From: an uncultured Muribaculaceae bacterium | GTDB taxonomy: Bacteria > Bacteroidota > Bacteroidia > Bacteroidales > Muribaculaceae | Direction: 5' to 3' | Assembly (NCBI GenBank): GCA_947632485.1 | Contig: CANRPJ010000009.1 | Span: 1 to 64,000 of the forward strand | DNA length: 64,000 nucleotides | In this document: piece after piece, positions 8,633-16,785 of the stretch | Position numbering within the stretch: position 1 is the first letter of the stretch | How the letters are laid out: each line of letters opens with the position of its first letter | The notes under the pieces: generated by a model | Told to the model about the DNA's origin: nothing | What the model saw: only the letters and a program-made list of their open reading frames with translations | Database searches by the model: none | Translations under genes and position numbers: made by a program

Positions 8633-9883
8633 TCAGTCTTCTACGGCTGCCACTCCCGGAAGCGTCTTACCTTCAATGGCTTCAAGCAGCGCACCGCCGC
8701 CGGTCGATACGTAGCTTACGCTGTCGGCAAGGCCGAATTTGTTGACGCATGCCACGCTGTCGCCGCCTCCTACGAGCGAGAAGGCACCGTTGTCGGTAGC
8801 TTCTACGATAGCATCAGCAATCGCGCGGCTGCCGGTGGTGAAATTATCAAATTCAAACACTCCGGCCGGGCCGTTCCAAAGGATAGTCTTGGCCGGAAGG
8901 ATCACTTCGCGGAATTTCAGGATAGTGTCAGGTCCTGCATCGAGGCCTTCCCAGCCATCGGGTATAGCGTTGGTCGGACAGACCTGCGTCTTGGCATCAT
9001 TGCTGAAACTGTCGGCGGCCACGCAATCGGTGCCGAGCACGAGGTTTACTCCTTTCTCTTTAGCCTTCTTAATAATGTCGAGGGCGAGATCCAGCTTATC
9101 GTCTTCGCAAATTGAATTGCCTATCTTTCCGCCCAGTGCCTTGGCGAATGTGTAGGTCATGCCGCCGCAGAGAATAAGGTTATCGACCTTATCCATAAGA
9201 TTCTCGATAATTCCGATTTTGGTAGATACCTTTGATCCGCCCATAATAGCGGTGAAGGGGCGCTTGATATCTTTCAGGATATTGTCGACAGCCTGCACCT
9301 CTTTCTCCATGAGCATGCCGAGCATCTTATCCTGCTTGTCGAAATAGTCGGCCACTACGGCAGTAGAGGCGTGCTTGCGGTGAGCGGTTCCAAAAGCGTC
9401 GTTCACATATACGTCGGCATAGCTTGCAAGCATCTTTGCAAACTCTTTCTGGCGCTCTTTCATCTCTTTGGCCGCATCGGCATAGGCGGGATCCGCCTTG
9501 TCGATTCCTATAGGCTTGCCTTCCTCTTCGGGATAGAAGCGGAGGTTTTCCAGCAGGAGCACCTCTCCGGGCTTCAGCTGGGCGGCAGCCTCAGAGGCGC
9601 GCATGCAGTCGGGAGCGAATTTCACTTCTGTGCCGAGCGCTTTTGCTACATCATCTTTAATCTGAGCCAGGCTGAGTTTGGGGTTAACCTTACCTTTCGG
9701 CTTACCCATGTGAGACATCAATATAAGGCTGCCTCCATCGGCAAGAATCTTCTTCAGGGTCGGGAGAGCTCCGCGGATACGGGTGTCGTCGGTAATATGT
9801 CCGTTTTCATCGAGGGGCACATTGAAATCGACGCGCACAATGGCGCGCTTCCCCGCGAAATTGTAATCATTAATCTTTGCCAT
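8633..9883 (-). CDS. pgk: Phosphoglycerate kinase
   Basis: Protein of 416 aa, normal length. It converts 1,3-bisphosphoglycerate and ADP to 3-phosphoglycerate and ATP in glycolysis. Diagnostic motifs run the full length: '[13 protein letters not shown]' near the N-terminus, '[12 protein letters not shown]', the substrate-binding '[12 protein letters not shown]', '[12 protein letters not shown]' and the nucleotide-binding '[11 protein letters not shown]' near the C-terminus. It is monocistronic, with its own promoter at 9953-9983 and terminator at 8583-8608. A small GC-rich palindrome in its leader (9918-9933) could modulate expression. Confidence 0.98.
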   Translation of the reverse strand: MAKINDYNFAGKRAIVRVDFNVPLDENGHITDDTRIRGALPTLKKILADGGSLILMSHMGKPKGKVNPKLSLAQIKDDVAKALGTEVKFAPDCMRASEAAAQLKPGEVLLLENLRFYPEEEGKPIGIDKADPAYADAAKEMKERQKEFAKMLASYADVYVNDAFGTAHRKHASTAVVADYFDKQDKMLGMLMEKEVQAVDNILKDIKRPFTAIMGGSKVSTKIGIIENLMDKVDNLILCGGMTYTFAKALGGKIGNSICEDDKLDLALDIIKKAKEKGVNLVLGTDCVAADSFSNDAKTQVCPTNAIPDGWEGLDAGPDTILKFREVILPAKTILWNGPAGVFEFDNFTTGSRAIADAIVEATDNGAFSLVGGGDSVACVNKFGLADSVSYVSTGGGALLEAIEGKTLPGVAAVED

Positions 9884-9917
9884 CTGTAGAAATAATATTT
9901 GGGTTAATCAATCTTTT

Positions 9918-9933
9918 GCCCGGTTTGCCGGGC
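9918..9933. promoter_or_regulatory. Palindrome in the pgk leader
   Basis: GCCCGG-TTTG-CCGGGC forms a 6-bp GC stem in the untranslated leader of pgk, between its promoter and start codon. It lacks a T-tract and could be a weak attenuator or an mRNA-stabilising hairpin. Function is unknown. Confidence 0.4.
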
Positions 9934-9952
9934 TCTTACACTTAAGACAACA

Positions 9953-9983
9953 CAAAGGTAGGCAAAAAAGCTGACTTCTGCAA
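9953..9983 (-). promoter_or_regulatory. Promoter of pgk
   Basis: On the minus strand there is a -33 TTG at 9981-9983, a 20-nt spacer and a -7 TACCTTTG at 9953-9960. Confidence 0.75.
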
Positions 9984-10004
9984 GCTGATTGAGGATAAAT
10001 TTCC

Positions 10005-10012
10005 TACTTTTG
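10005..10012 (+). promoter_or_regulatory. -7 promoter box of the kinase/RapZ-C gene
   Basis: TACTTTTG fits TAnnTTTG exactly, but no good -33 TTG is found at the usual spacing. The box ends only 6 nt before the ATG at 10019, so the transcript would be leaderless or nearly so. This also argues against the in-frame TTG at 9989 as the start codon. Confidence 0.55.
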
Positions 10013-10018
10013 CAGCCT

Positions 10019-11434
10019 ATGTCAGCTTTATCTGTTAATGAACTTTCAGCCCTCTACGAGGGTATAGCCGGAGTACCTCCGAAGGTGGTGGCTCCGATAG
10101 CCGGATCGGGTTCGGCGAGACAATATTTCAGATTGTCGGGGCCTGTTAAGGCCATAGGCGTAGCCGGGGTGTCGGCGGAAGAGAACCGTCGGTATCTCGC
10201 TATCGGTGAGGAGCTCCGGCGAAGCGGCCTGCCGGTGCCCGATGTGCTTGCCGTAAGGTCAGGAGCTTTTACAGATCAATATTACCTTCTTGGCGATGCA
10301 GGTGAGGCCTCGGTTTTCGATCTGATTGCCGTGGGTAAAGGGGAGGAGAAGGTGGCCGAAGCTATAAGGCTACTGGCGAGGCTTCATTCTGCAGGGGGCC
10401 TGCTCGATAGAATCGCTGATAAAGTAGACCTGAAGCGCCTGGACGAAGTAGTGCCTTTCGACCTTAACTATTTCAAATATGAGTTTCTTAAGCCTTGCGG
10501 GGTAGAATTTGATGAGTTTGCGCTCGAGAGTGATTTCAGGAAACTCTGTGGGGAGATAAGGGCGCTTGACGACGATGTGCTGGTTTACCGGGATTTTCAG
10601 AGCCGCAATGTGCTTGTAGGCAGTGACGGCAGCCTCACGCTGATTGATTTTCAGGGAGCATTGCGAGGAGCAGGGCTTTACGATGTGGTTTCATTTCTTT
10701 ATCAGGCGAAGGCCGGGTTCAGCCCGGAGTTCCGAAAGGCAATGATAGAGGAGTATTTCAGGGAGCGCTATAACCGCGTTCCTTCTGCCGATGACTGGAA
10801 AGAGACATCGCTGCTTGCTTTCGTGCGCACGCTTCAGGTGCTCGGTGCTTACGGGTTTCGCGGCTTAGTGCAGCGTAAATCTCATTTTATCAGCAGTATA
10901 AGGCCGGCTCTGCGCAATCTGCTCTTAATGCTCAATGAAGGAGTGGCTGATGAGCTGCCGGAGCTTAAAAAAGCGGCTATGGAATTATGTAACGATCCGC
11001 GGTTCCGGGAGGCTGAACACTCAGGCCTGGTGGTGACGGTACAGAGTTTTTCCTACAAACTGGGCTATCCGGAAGATTTGTCGGGCAATGGCGGGGGATT
11101 TGTGTTTGATTGCCGCGCGCTCCATAATCCCGGAAGATATGATGAGTATAAGCCTCTTACTGGTATGGAGCTGCCGGTGATAGAATTTCTGGAGAAGCGG
11201 GGCGAGGTGCAGCCTTTTCTGGATGCCGTGTTCGCTTTGACCGATCCTGCGGTAAAGAGATATCTCAGCAGGGGATTCACTTCGCTACAGATCAGCTTCG
11301 GTTGCACAGGGGGGCAACATCGCAGCGTATATTGCGCAGAGAAAACTGCGGCTCATATAGCCTCATCATATCCCGAGGCGACCGTGATTCTGCGCCATCG
11401 CGAGCAAAATGTAAGAAGGGAGGTGAAGGCATGA
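10019..11434 (+). CDS. Aminoglycoside-phosphotransferase-like sugar kinase fused to RapZ C-terminal domain
   Basis: Product of about 471 aa with two domains. Residues about 1-310 are an APH/choline-kinase fold of the AmgK type, with catalytic loop 'VYRDFQSRNVLV' and metal-binding 'LIDFQGALRG'. Residues about 330-465 match the C-terminal domain of RapZ, with 'GFVFDCRALHNPGR', 'PLTGMELPV' and 'SFGCTGGQHRSVYCAEK'. In E. coli that domain binds glucosamine-6-phosphate and the small RNA GlmZ. The N-terminal P-loop domain of true RapZ is absent. The stop overlaps the start of a MurU-like nucleotidyltransferase by 4 nt. Known AmgK/MurU pairs recycle MurNAc (or GlcNAc) through the 1-phosphate to UDP-sugars. 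Recycling with a built-in amino-sugar-sensing module is inference. Confidence 0.85.
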   Translation: MSALSVNELSALYEGIAGVPPKVVAPIAGSGSARQYFRLSGPVKAIGVAGVSAEENRRYLAIGEELRRSGLPVPDVLAVRSGAFTDQYYLLGDAGEASVFDLIAVGKGEEKVAEAIRLLARLHSAGGLLDRIADKVDLKRLDEVVPFDLNYFKYEFLKPCGVEFDEFALESDFRKLCGEIRALDDDVLVYRDFQSRNVLVGSDGSLTLIDFQGALRGAGLYDVVSFLYQAKAGFSPEFRKAMIEEYFRERYNRVPSADDWKETSLLAFVRTLQVLGAYGFRGLVQRKSHFISSIRPALRNLLLMLNEGVADELPELKKAAMELCNDPRFREAEHSGLVVTVQSFSYKLGYPEDLSGNGGGFVFDCRALHNPGRYDEYKPLTGMELPVIEFLEKRGEVQPFLDAVFALTDPAVKRYLSRGFTSLQISFGCTGGQHRSVYCAEKTAAHIASSYPEATVILRHREQNVRREVKA

Positions 11435-12159
11435 AGGCGATGGTACTTGCCGCCGGCCTTGGAACCAGGCTTAAACCCTGGACTCTGGAGCACCCGAAGG
11501 CATTGGTACCGGTACAAGGTGTGCCAATGCTGGAACGCGTTATTTCGCGCTTGGAATCAGAAGGTTTCCGCGACATTACAGTCAATGTGCATCATTTTGC
11601 TCCGCAGATAGTAGATTTCCTTAGAGCGCGCCAGAATGATTCGACCGTGAAGATCAGCGATGAAACGGAACTACTTCTCGACACTGGCGGGGGGATAGCC
11701 CATGCCTCCGGTCTCCTGATGGAAAATCCCGGCCCAGTGTTGGTTCATAATGTTGATATTCTGAGCGATGCGCCTCTGCGGGAGCTAATGGAGCGGCATA
11801 GTGCGGAGGGAAACGACGTGACTCTGCTGGTGAGCGACCGCGCGTCGACGCGCCGGTTATATTTTGACGCAGAGGGGCAGCTCAGGGGCTGGGCTGACCT
11901 GACCAAGGGCAGTAGCCGACCTGAGGGCTTCATTACCTCTGGTTCGGGTGAGGCTTTCAGCGGCATATATGTTATTTCACCAGAGGCTATCGAAATGCTG
12001 AAAAAAAGAGCAGCGGGAAAGCCGCTGCCCATTATGAGTTTCCTTTTAGAAAATGTAGATACTTTAAGAATCAAGGCTTTCAAAGCCCCCCGGCTGCGCC
12101 TTATAGACATAGGTAAGCCGGATACTCTTAAGAAGACTGAAGAGGAAGGCTTGACTTAG
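11431..12159 (+). CDS. Sugar-1-phosphate nucleotidyltransferase (MurU-like)
   Basis: Protein of 242 aa starting at the ATG that overlaps the upstream kinase stop (ATGA). The N-terminal 'MKAMVLAAGLGTRLKPWT' is the nucleotide-binding signature of NTP_transferase enzymes. 'PKALVPVQGVPMLER', 'ETELLLDTGGGI' and 'VLVHNVDILSD' follow the short MurU/HddC pattern without an acetyltransferase domain. Coupling to an AmgK-like kinase supports MurNAc-1-phosphate uridylyltransferase; mannose- or glucose-1-phosphate enzymes are alternatives. Its stop overlaps the stop of the convergent small gene at 12156 by 3 nt. Confidence 0.85.
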   Translation: MKAMVLAAGLGTRLKPWTLEHPKALVPVQGVPMLERVISRLESEGFRDITVNVHHFAPQIVDFLRARQNDSTVKISDETELLLDTGGGIAHASGLLMENPGPVLVHNVDILSDAPLRELMERHSAEGNDVTLLVSDRASTRRLYFDAEGQLRGWADLTKGSSRPEGFITSGSGEAFSGIYVISPEAIEMLKKRAAGKPLPIMSFLLENVDTLRIKAFKAPRLRLIDIGKPDTLKKTEEEGLT

Positions 12160-12338
12160 TTCTTGCTGTCTTTGCTTCCGAATCCGCGTTTGGCGTTGTA
12201 CTGGAATACGCAGCCGAGAATCAAGGCTGCTACCGCGAAACCGCCTAACCACCATGTAAGGGCAACTCCGGTTGTGAAGCAGGAGGCGATCAACAGTCCC
12301 GAACCGATGATGTAGAAGAGAATTGATAGTGTCTTCAT
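12156..12338 (-). CDS. Small two-helix membrane protein
   Basis: Protein of 60 aa with two predicted transmembrane helices at about 5-23 and 28-46 and a basic C-terminus 'NAKRGFGSKDSKN'. I do not recognise a family. The reading frame is intact, begins with ATG and has the hydrophobic pattern of a real small membrane protein. It lies between the MurU-like gene (convergent) and pyrF (same strand, about 70 nt upstream), so it may be read from the prfA-pyrF transcript. Confidence 0.65.
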   Translation of the reverse strand: MKTLSILFYIIGSGLLIASCFTTGVALTWWLGGFAVAALILGCVFQYNAKRGFGSKDSKN

Positions 12339-12409
12339 AGCTGTAAAGTTTTATAAGTTTCTTTACCTATAAAACAACATCGGTTGCAAAAGGATTGATG
12401 GGAGGCCTG

Positions 12410-13237
12410 TTAAATTCCGTGAGCCGTGAGATGGCGGTCCATCTCATCGCGCAGTTTTCTGGCTTCCCGTGCTGCTGCTTCTGCAAAGTCTTCGCCGACT
12501 GAAGCGTAGATTATACCGCGTGAGGAATTTACGAGGAGTCCGCACTGTGATGTCATGCCGTGGCGGCACACCTCTTCAAGGCTTCCGCCCTGCGCTCCTA
12601 CACCCGGCACAAGCAGGAAATTCTCCGGCACCAGTTTGCGCACCCTGGCAAACATATCGCCTTTCGTTGCGCCCACCACATACATCATTTTGTCCGGTCC
12701 AGCCCATGATGCAGAGGTAGTAAGCACCTTTTCCCAGAGCCGACTGCCGTCAGCGAGCTCAAGCATCTGGAAATCTTCCGAGCCTGCATTAGATGTCAGG
12801 GCAAGCAGCACGGTCCATTTCCCTTCCCAACCTATAAAAGGCTCTACGCTGTCTTTACCCATGTAGGGAGCTACGGTCACTGCATCTGCTCCAAGATCCT
12901 GAAACGCAGCGGCGGCATACATTCTCGAGGTGTTGCCAATATCGCCGCGCTTTGCATCGGCAATAAGCAGATGTGAAGGATAGTTGGTTTTCAGATAGCG
13001 GCATGTAGCCTTGAGAGCGGCCTCACCACACTCACCGGCCTGCTCATAGAAAGCGAGATTCGGTTTGTAGGCCACGCAGAATTCCGCGGTAGCATCGATG
13101 ATACGGCGGTTGAATTCAGCGATGGGATTCGGATTGCGGAGCACGCACTCCGGCATCTTCTTGAGGTCGGGATCGAGCCCTACGCAGAGAAAAGAGCGCT
13201 TTTGGCGTATCTGTTCAAAAATTTCTTCTCTTGTCAT
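12410..13237 (-). CDS. pyrF: Orotidine 5'-phosphate decarboxylase
   Basis: Protein of 275 aa, the size of group-2 OMP decarboxylases. It catalyses the last step of UMP synthesis. Visible signatures are '[16 protein letters not shown]' at the N-terminus, the catalytic '[14 protein letters not shown]' with its Asp-Lys-Asp array, and '[10 protein letters not shown]' near the phosphate-binding loop. It is 15 nt downstream of prfA on the same strand, so the two are probably cotranscribed. Confidence 0.96.
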   Translation of the reverse strand: MTREEIFEQIRQKRSFLCVGLDPDLKKMPECVLRNPNPIAEFNRRIIDATAEFCVAYKPNLAFYEQAGECGEAALKATCRYLKTNYPSHLLIADAKRGDIGNTSRMYAAAAFQDLGADAVTVAPYMGKDSVEPFIGWEGKWTVLLALTSNAGSEDFQMLELADGSRLWEKVLTTSASWAGPDKMMYVVGATKGDMFARVRKLVPENFLLVPGVGAQGGSLEEVCRHGMTSQCGLLVNSSRGIIYASVGEDFAEAAAREARKLRDEMDRHLTAHGI

Positions 13238-13252
13238 TTTCGTATCGGGTTA

Positions 13253-14365
13253 TTATATCTCAGCTTCTTTCAGTTTTTCGGCGTTTTCGGCTATTGTCAG
13301 TTTGTCGATACATTCCGATATGTCGCCGTCCATGAAAGCTGACAGGTTATAAATAGTATAGTTTATTCGATGATCAGTGATGCGGCCCTGCGGGAAATTA
13401 TATGTGCGGATTTTGGCTGAGCGGTCGCCGGTGCTTACCATAGTCTTGCGGCGCGACGCGATATCGTCGACATATTTCTGATGCTCCCGGTCGTAGATGA
13501 ATGTGCGCAGACGCGCAAGTGCACGCTCCTTGTTTTTCGGTTGGTCGCGCGTTTCGGTGCATTCTATAAGAATCTCTTCGACCGCTCCGGTATTAGGGTT
13601 CTTCCAGTTGTATCTCAACCGGACGCCGCTTTCTACCTTATTTACATTCTGGCCGCCGGCACCGCCGCTCCTGAAGGTGTCCCACCGGATTTCCCCTTCA
13701 TGAATCTCAACCTCAAATTCCTCAGCCTCAGGCAGCACCGCTACCGTGGCTGCCGAAGTGTGAACCCGGCCCTGGGTCTCCGTAGCGGGAACTCTCTGCA
13801 CCCTGTGCACTCCGCTCTCATATTTCATCGTGCCATAGACCCCATCACCGGATAGAGTGAACACTATCTCCTTATAGCCACCCGCCGCACCTTCCGACAC
13901 ACTCGAAACCGCAAGTTGCCAGCCTTTGCGTTCGGCGAATTTCTGATACATACGGAAGAGGTCGCCGGCAAAAAGGGCAGCCTCATCTCCGCCTGTGCCT
14001 CCGCGGATTTCCACTATGGCATTCTTGCTGTCGTCAGGGTCAGGCGGCACGAGAAGAAACTTTATCTTCTCCTCAACCTTCGGAAGCTCTTCTCGGGCGT
14101 TTTCAAGCTCTTCGCGGGCCATTTCGCGCATCTCGGAGTCATCTTCCGACGCGAGCAGCTCTTTAGCCTCGGCAATAGCAGACAGAAGGCTCCGGTATTG
14201 CTTAGTGGCATTCACGATGCGTTCGGTCTGGCTATATTCCTTGGTAAGGCGTGCATAGCGCGCCCTGTCGGCTATCACCTCGGGATCTGCAATCACCGTT
14301 GCGAGCTCTTCGTAGCGCGCCTCTATGCCCTCCAGGCGCTGGAGCAAAGATGTTTCTTCAGCCAT
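13253..14365 (-). CDS. prfA: Peptide chain release factor 1
   Basis: Protein of 370 aa that recognises UAA and UAG and releases the peptide. The catalytic 'RSGGAGGQNVNKVESGVRL' contains the GGQ motif. The codon-reading tripeptide of RF1 appears as P-A-T in 'RVQRVPATETQG', which separates it from RF2. The N-terminal coiled coil spans about 1-110. Presence of RF1 fits TAG being a normal stop here, which matters for the interrupted peptidase gene at 24.9-27.1 kb. A TAACTTCG box at 14384-14391 is a candidate -7 element. Confidence 0.97.
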   Translation of the reverse strand: MAEETSLLQRLEGIEARYEELATVIADPEVIADRARYARLTKEYSQTERIVNATKQYRSLLSAIAEAKELLASEDDSEMREMAREELENAREELPKVEEKIKFLLVPPDPDDSKNAIVEIRGGTGGDEAALFAGDLFRMYQKFAERKGWQLAVSSVSEGAAGGYKEIVFTLSGDGVYGTMKYESGVHRVQRVPATETQGRVHTSAATVAVLPEAEEFEVEIHEGEIRWDTFRSGGAGGQNVNKVESGVRLRYNWKNPNTGAVEEILIECTETRDQPKNKERALARLRTFIYDREHQKYVDDIASRRKTMVSTGDRSAKIRTYNFPQGRITDHRINYTIYNLSAFMDGDISECIDKLTIAENAEKLKEAEI

Positions 14366-14383
14366 AATCGCTGTTTTACTCTG

Positions 14384-14434
14384 CGAAGTTAATATTTTTT
14401 GTCAACTCTTTTAGCGTGAATTTTGTTAACTTCG
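14384..14434. promoter_or_regulatory. Divergent -7-like boxes between prfA and the SufT-like gene
   Basis: TAACTTCG occurs on the minus strand at 14384-14391 and on the plus strand at 14427-14434. Each differs from TAnnTTTG at one position, and neither has a well-spaced -33 TTG. The plus-strand box ends 6 nt before the ATG at 14441. Confidence 0.4.
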
Positions 14435-14440
14435 CGGATT

Positions 14441-14824
14441 ATGGAGGAAGATAAGAAAAACGCAACGCCTCAGAGCGGAGAGAATAAGGCCGGAGGAGCC
14501 GAGGAGATGGACGAGAGCCTGCGCATCACCACGCGAGCTATCGAAATGCTCAAAACTGTGTTTGACCCGGAAATACCCGTAAATGTGTACGACCTGGGTC
14601 TGATCTATAAGATTGACTACGATCCGGAGGACAAGACGCTCCACGTAGACATGACGCTTACGGCGCCCGGCTGCCCGGCCGCCGACTTCATCATGGAAGA
14701 TGTGCGCCAGAAGCTTCTGAGTGTGGAAGGACCCCAGGCGGTTGATCTGCAGCTGGTGTTCGATCCGGTGTGGTGCTACGATATGATGAGCGAAGAGGCC
14801 AAACTGGAACTGGGCTATCTCTGA
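14441..14824 (+). CDS. MIP18/DUF59 family iron-sulfur assembly protein (SufT-like)
   Basis: Protein of 127 aa. After an acidic N-terminal tail of about 25 aa, the DUF59 domain covers the rest, with 'FDPEIPVNVYDLGLIYKI', 'MTLTAPGCPAADFI' (the conserved Cys) and 'VFDPVWCYDMMSEEAK'. Such proteins help mature Fe-S clusters. I chose the ATG at 14441 because it follows the candidate promoter and removes an unconserved extension. The lpxH-like gene begins 5 nt after its stop, so the two are probably one operon. Confidence 0.9.
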   Translation: MEEDKKNATPQSGENKAGGAEEMDESLRITTRAIEMLKTVFDPEIPVNVYDLGLIYKIDYDPEDKTLHVDMTLTAPGCPAADFIMEDVRQKLLSVEGPQAVDLQLVFDPVWCYDMMSEEAKLELGYL

Positions 14825-14828
14825 TCCG

Positions 14829-15569
14829 GTGGCTGAAAAGACTACATATTTCCTCAGTGACTTCCACCTTGGGGCAGGCTATCTGCCCGGGCGGGAGGCG
14901 GAACGCCGCGTCACTGCTTTTCTCGATTCCATTAAGGATAAGGCTGCGAGAATATATCTGCTTGGCGATATTCTTGACTATTGGTATGAGTACCGGTATG
15001 TGGTGCCGAAAGGATTCGTGAGATTTTTCGGGAAGCTGGCAGAGCTGACCGATGCCGGAGTGGAGGTGACATGGCTTATCGGGAATCATGATATCTGGAT
15101 TTTCGATTATCTGCCCGATGAGCTCGGAGTGAAGGTAATTGATGGTTACGCTCAGGTAAAGATCGGTGAAAAAGAGTTTTTCCTTACCCATGGCGATGGT
15201 ATCGGGCGGACTCCTCTCTATTTCCGGCTGATGCGCTCGCTGTTTAGAAATCGTTTTTGCCAGCGCCTATATGCCGCTATCCACCCGCGGTGGACTGTGC
15301 CTTTTGCTCTTCGCTGGAGCCGTGGGAGCAGGGCCGGAGGAGGCCAGGAAAAATCAGGGGAAGGGTTAGCGAGAATGGAGCGATGGGCCCGGGAATGGAC
15401 GGTGCTCCACCCGGAAACGGATTATTTCGTGTTCGGACACCTGCATAGGGCTGAGGATATCGACCTTGGAGAAGGGAGAAGAATGATCGTGCTCGGCGAC
15501 TGGATAAGCCTGATGACTTATGCAGAATTCGATGGTGAGGAGCTCCGGCTCCGCCACTGGGAAGGCTGA
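14829..15569 (+). CDS. lpxH: UDP-2,3-diacylglucosamine diphosphatase (LpxH-like metallophosphoesterase)
   Basis: Protein of 246 aa with a GTG start 5 nt after the previous stop. The calcineurin-like metal-binding blocks are in order: 'FLSDFHLG', 'YLLGDILDYWYEY', 'WLIGNHDIW', 'FFLTHGDGIG' and 'YFVFGHLHRAE'. The spacing fits LpxH, which cleaves UDP-2,3-diacylglucosamine to lipid X at the inner membrane in lipid A synthesis. The C-terminal half has an insertion with a helical cap. Other phosphoesterases of this fold cannot be ruled out, but the LpxH motif order is convincing. Confidence 0.88.
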   Translation: MAEKTTYFLSDFHLGAGYLPGREAERRVTAFLDSIKDKAARIYLLGDILDYWYEYRYVVPKGFVRFFGKLAELTDAGVEVTWLIGNHDIWIFDYLPDELGVKVIDGYAQVKIGEKEFFLTHGDGIGRTPLYFRLMRSLFRNRFCQRLYAAIHPRWTVPFALRWSRGSRAGGGQEKSGEGLARMERWAREWTVLHPETDYFVFGHLHRAEDIDLGEGRRMIVLGDWISLMTYAEFDGEELRLRHWEG

Positions 15570-15625
15570 AAAGGTGACGAAAATATGTTATGCAACATGT
15601 TTCGCAATTTTGAGGCAAAAATCGT

Positions 15626-15655
15626 TTGCAGGTCGGCCAACAATATCTACCTTTG
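15626..15655 (+). promoter_or_regulatory. Promoter of a candidate small RNA
   Basis: There is a -33 TTG at 15626-15628, a 19-nt spacer and a -7 TACCTTTG at 15648-15655, with no reading frame of note downstream before a strong hairpin. Confidence 0.65.
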
Positions 15656-15661
15656 CAGACC

Positions 15662-15745
15662 CTAAAACAATCTTTTTTACCTTAAGATTTTTACCTGTAG
15701 AAACTTACAAAGAGGGCGTCCGTGACGGATGTCCTCTTGTTATTA
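15662..15745 (+). ncRNA. Candidate small non-coding RNA (about 80 nt)
   Basis: A consensus promoter (15626-15655) is followed by an A/T-rich segment of about 50 nt without a credible ORF. A 12-bp hairpin then pairs 15711-15722 with 15726-15737 (two G-U pairs, TGA loop), followed by a weakly U-rich tail. A second small hairpin (ATCTGAA/TTCAGAT) lies at about 15750-15767. The predicted start is near 15662. No homology to a named RNA family could be assigned by eye. The hairpin may instead only terminate lpxH. Confidence 0.45.
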
Positions 15746-15823
15746 ATTATCTGAAGGGTTTCAGATGACTCTTATGAGAATTTGTGAATGTGGTATTGTG
15801 GTAAGAAAATGAGGGTCAGATGA

Positions 15824-16042
15824 TTACCTTTCGCTTTCCTCACGACGGCGCTTCAGCTCCTCTTTCTTGCGAAGGAAGAAGAAAAGAGCAATAATGGCGA
15901 GAAGCTCGATAACAGATATCAAGATGTAAGTGGGTCTGGAGGCGGGAGAGATAAATCCTTCACGGTTAGTCCAGGCCATCACTGTAGCGTAGATAAGAAT
16001 TATCATCGGCAAGATTATATGTCGCGGAATCCGTTTTTTCAT
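15824..16042 (-). CDS. Small membrane protein, unknown function
   Basis: Protein of 72 aa with two predicted transmembrane helices at about 8-24 and 37-56 and a highly charged C-terminal tail 'RKKEELKRRREESER'. Its ATG overlaps the stop of the exonuclease gene (ATGA at 16039-16042), which supports translational coupling and makes it a real gene. I recognise no family. Confidence 0.75.
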   Translation of the reverse strand: MKKRIPRHIILPMIILIYATVMAWTNREGFISPASRPTYILISVIELLAIIALFFFLRKKEELKRRREESER

Positions 16043-16701
16043 GACTCGCAGTTTTCCTGAGTTTCCGTTTCCTCTTCCGTGAAGTGAAGATATGGGGAGC
16101 TCTCGGGGTGGAAGTTGCCGAGGCTGAGCGTATCATGGATCCTGAGGCATGCCGCTGCGTCGAGAGCGGCATAGGCCTGCTGTGCTTTCGTGAGCTCATC
16201 GGCCTCCCAGTTGGTGAGGCGCTGGCCTTTTGATATGCGTTTCCCGAAAATCACGGCATAGATTCTCGTGAGGCTGTTGTCGACAATATTGAATGCCTTG
16301 ACAAAGGTCTGGAGTTCTACAAATCCTTCCGGCTCAAGGTCGCCTAACTTACGGAGATTATGGAAATCATCATGAATCGACAGACCTACCTTCAGGATAT
16401 TCTCATCTTCTAGAAGCTCCACAAGACCGCGATCAAGACCGATTTTATTGATTCGAATGAGATAACAGGTGGTAGGGGTTGCGAGCTGCACGAGCGAAAC
16501 CTGGTTAGCCTGACCTTTCTTGAAGCAAGGCTTGGTTTCGGTATCGAATCCAATAATCTTACAGCTCCTTAAATCAGCCAGGGCTTTTTCCAGACCCGTG
16601 AGGGTATCTACCACCAGAATCCTGCCATCGAAGCGCGCGGCAGGTAGCAGGACGAGTTCCTCCTTGCTGATACTGATGGTGTATTCTTTATTATTAATCA
16701 T
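16039..16701 (-). CDS. RNase D-like 3'-5' exonuclease domain protein
   Basis: Product of about 220 aa. The DEDDy exonuclease motifs are present: Exo I 'IIGFDTETKP', Exo II 'GLSIHDDFHNLRKL' and Exo III 'AYAALDAAACL' (YxxxD). It lacks the HRDC domains of E. coli RNase D, so it is a stand-alone exonuclease domain of the kind common in Bacteroidetes. A -7 box TAATTTTG at 16729-16736 precedes it. ATGs at 16713 and 16701 are both possible; I prefer 16701 on the usual N-terminal pattern. Substrate (RNA or DNA) is not determined by sequence. Confidence 0.87.
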   Translation of the reverse strand: MINNKEYTISISKEELVLLPAARFDGRILVVDTLTGLEKALADLRSCKIIGFDTETKPCFKKGQANQVSLVQLATPTTCYLIRINKIGLDRGLVELLEDENILKVGLSIHDDFHNLRKLGDLEPEGFVELQTFVKAFNIVDNSLTRIYAVIFGKRISKGQRLTNWEADELTKAQQAYAALDAAACLRIHDTLSLGNFHPESSPYLHFTEEETETQENCES

Positions 16702-16785
16702 AACTTCGCCCATGGACAAATATGAATGCAAAATTACTAAAAAAGAGCCGGGTCAGCGGCTCTTTGCTGAGGGATTAACATAAAT

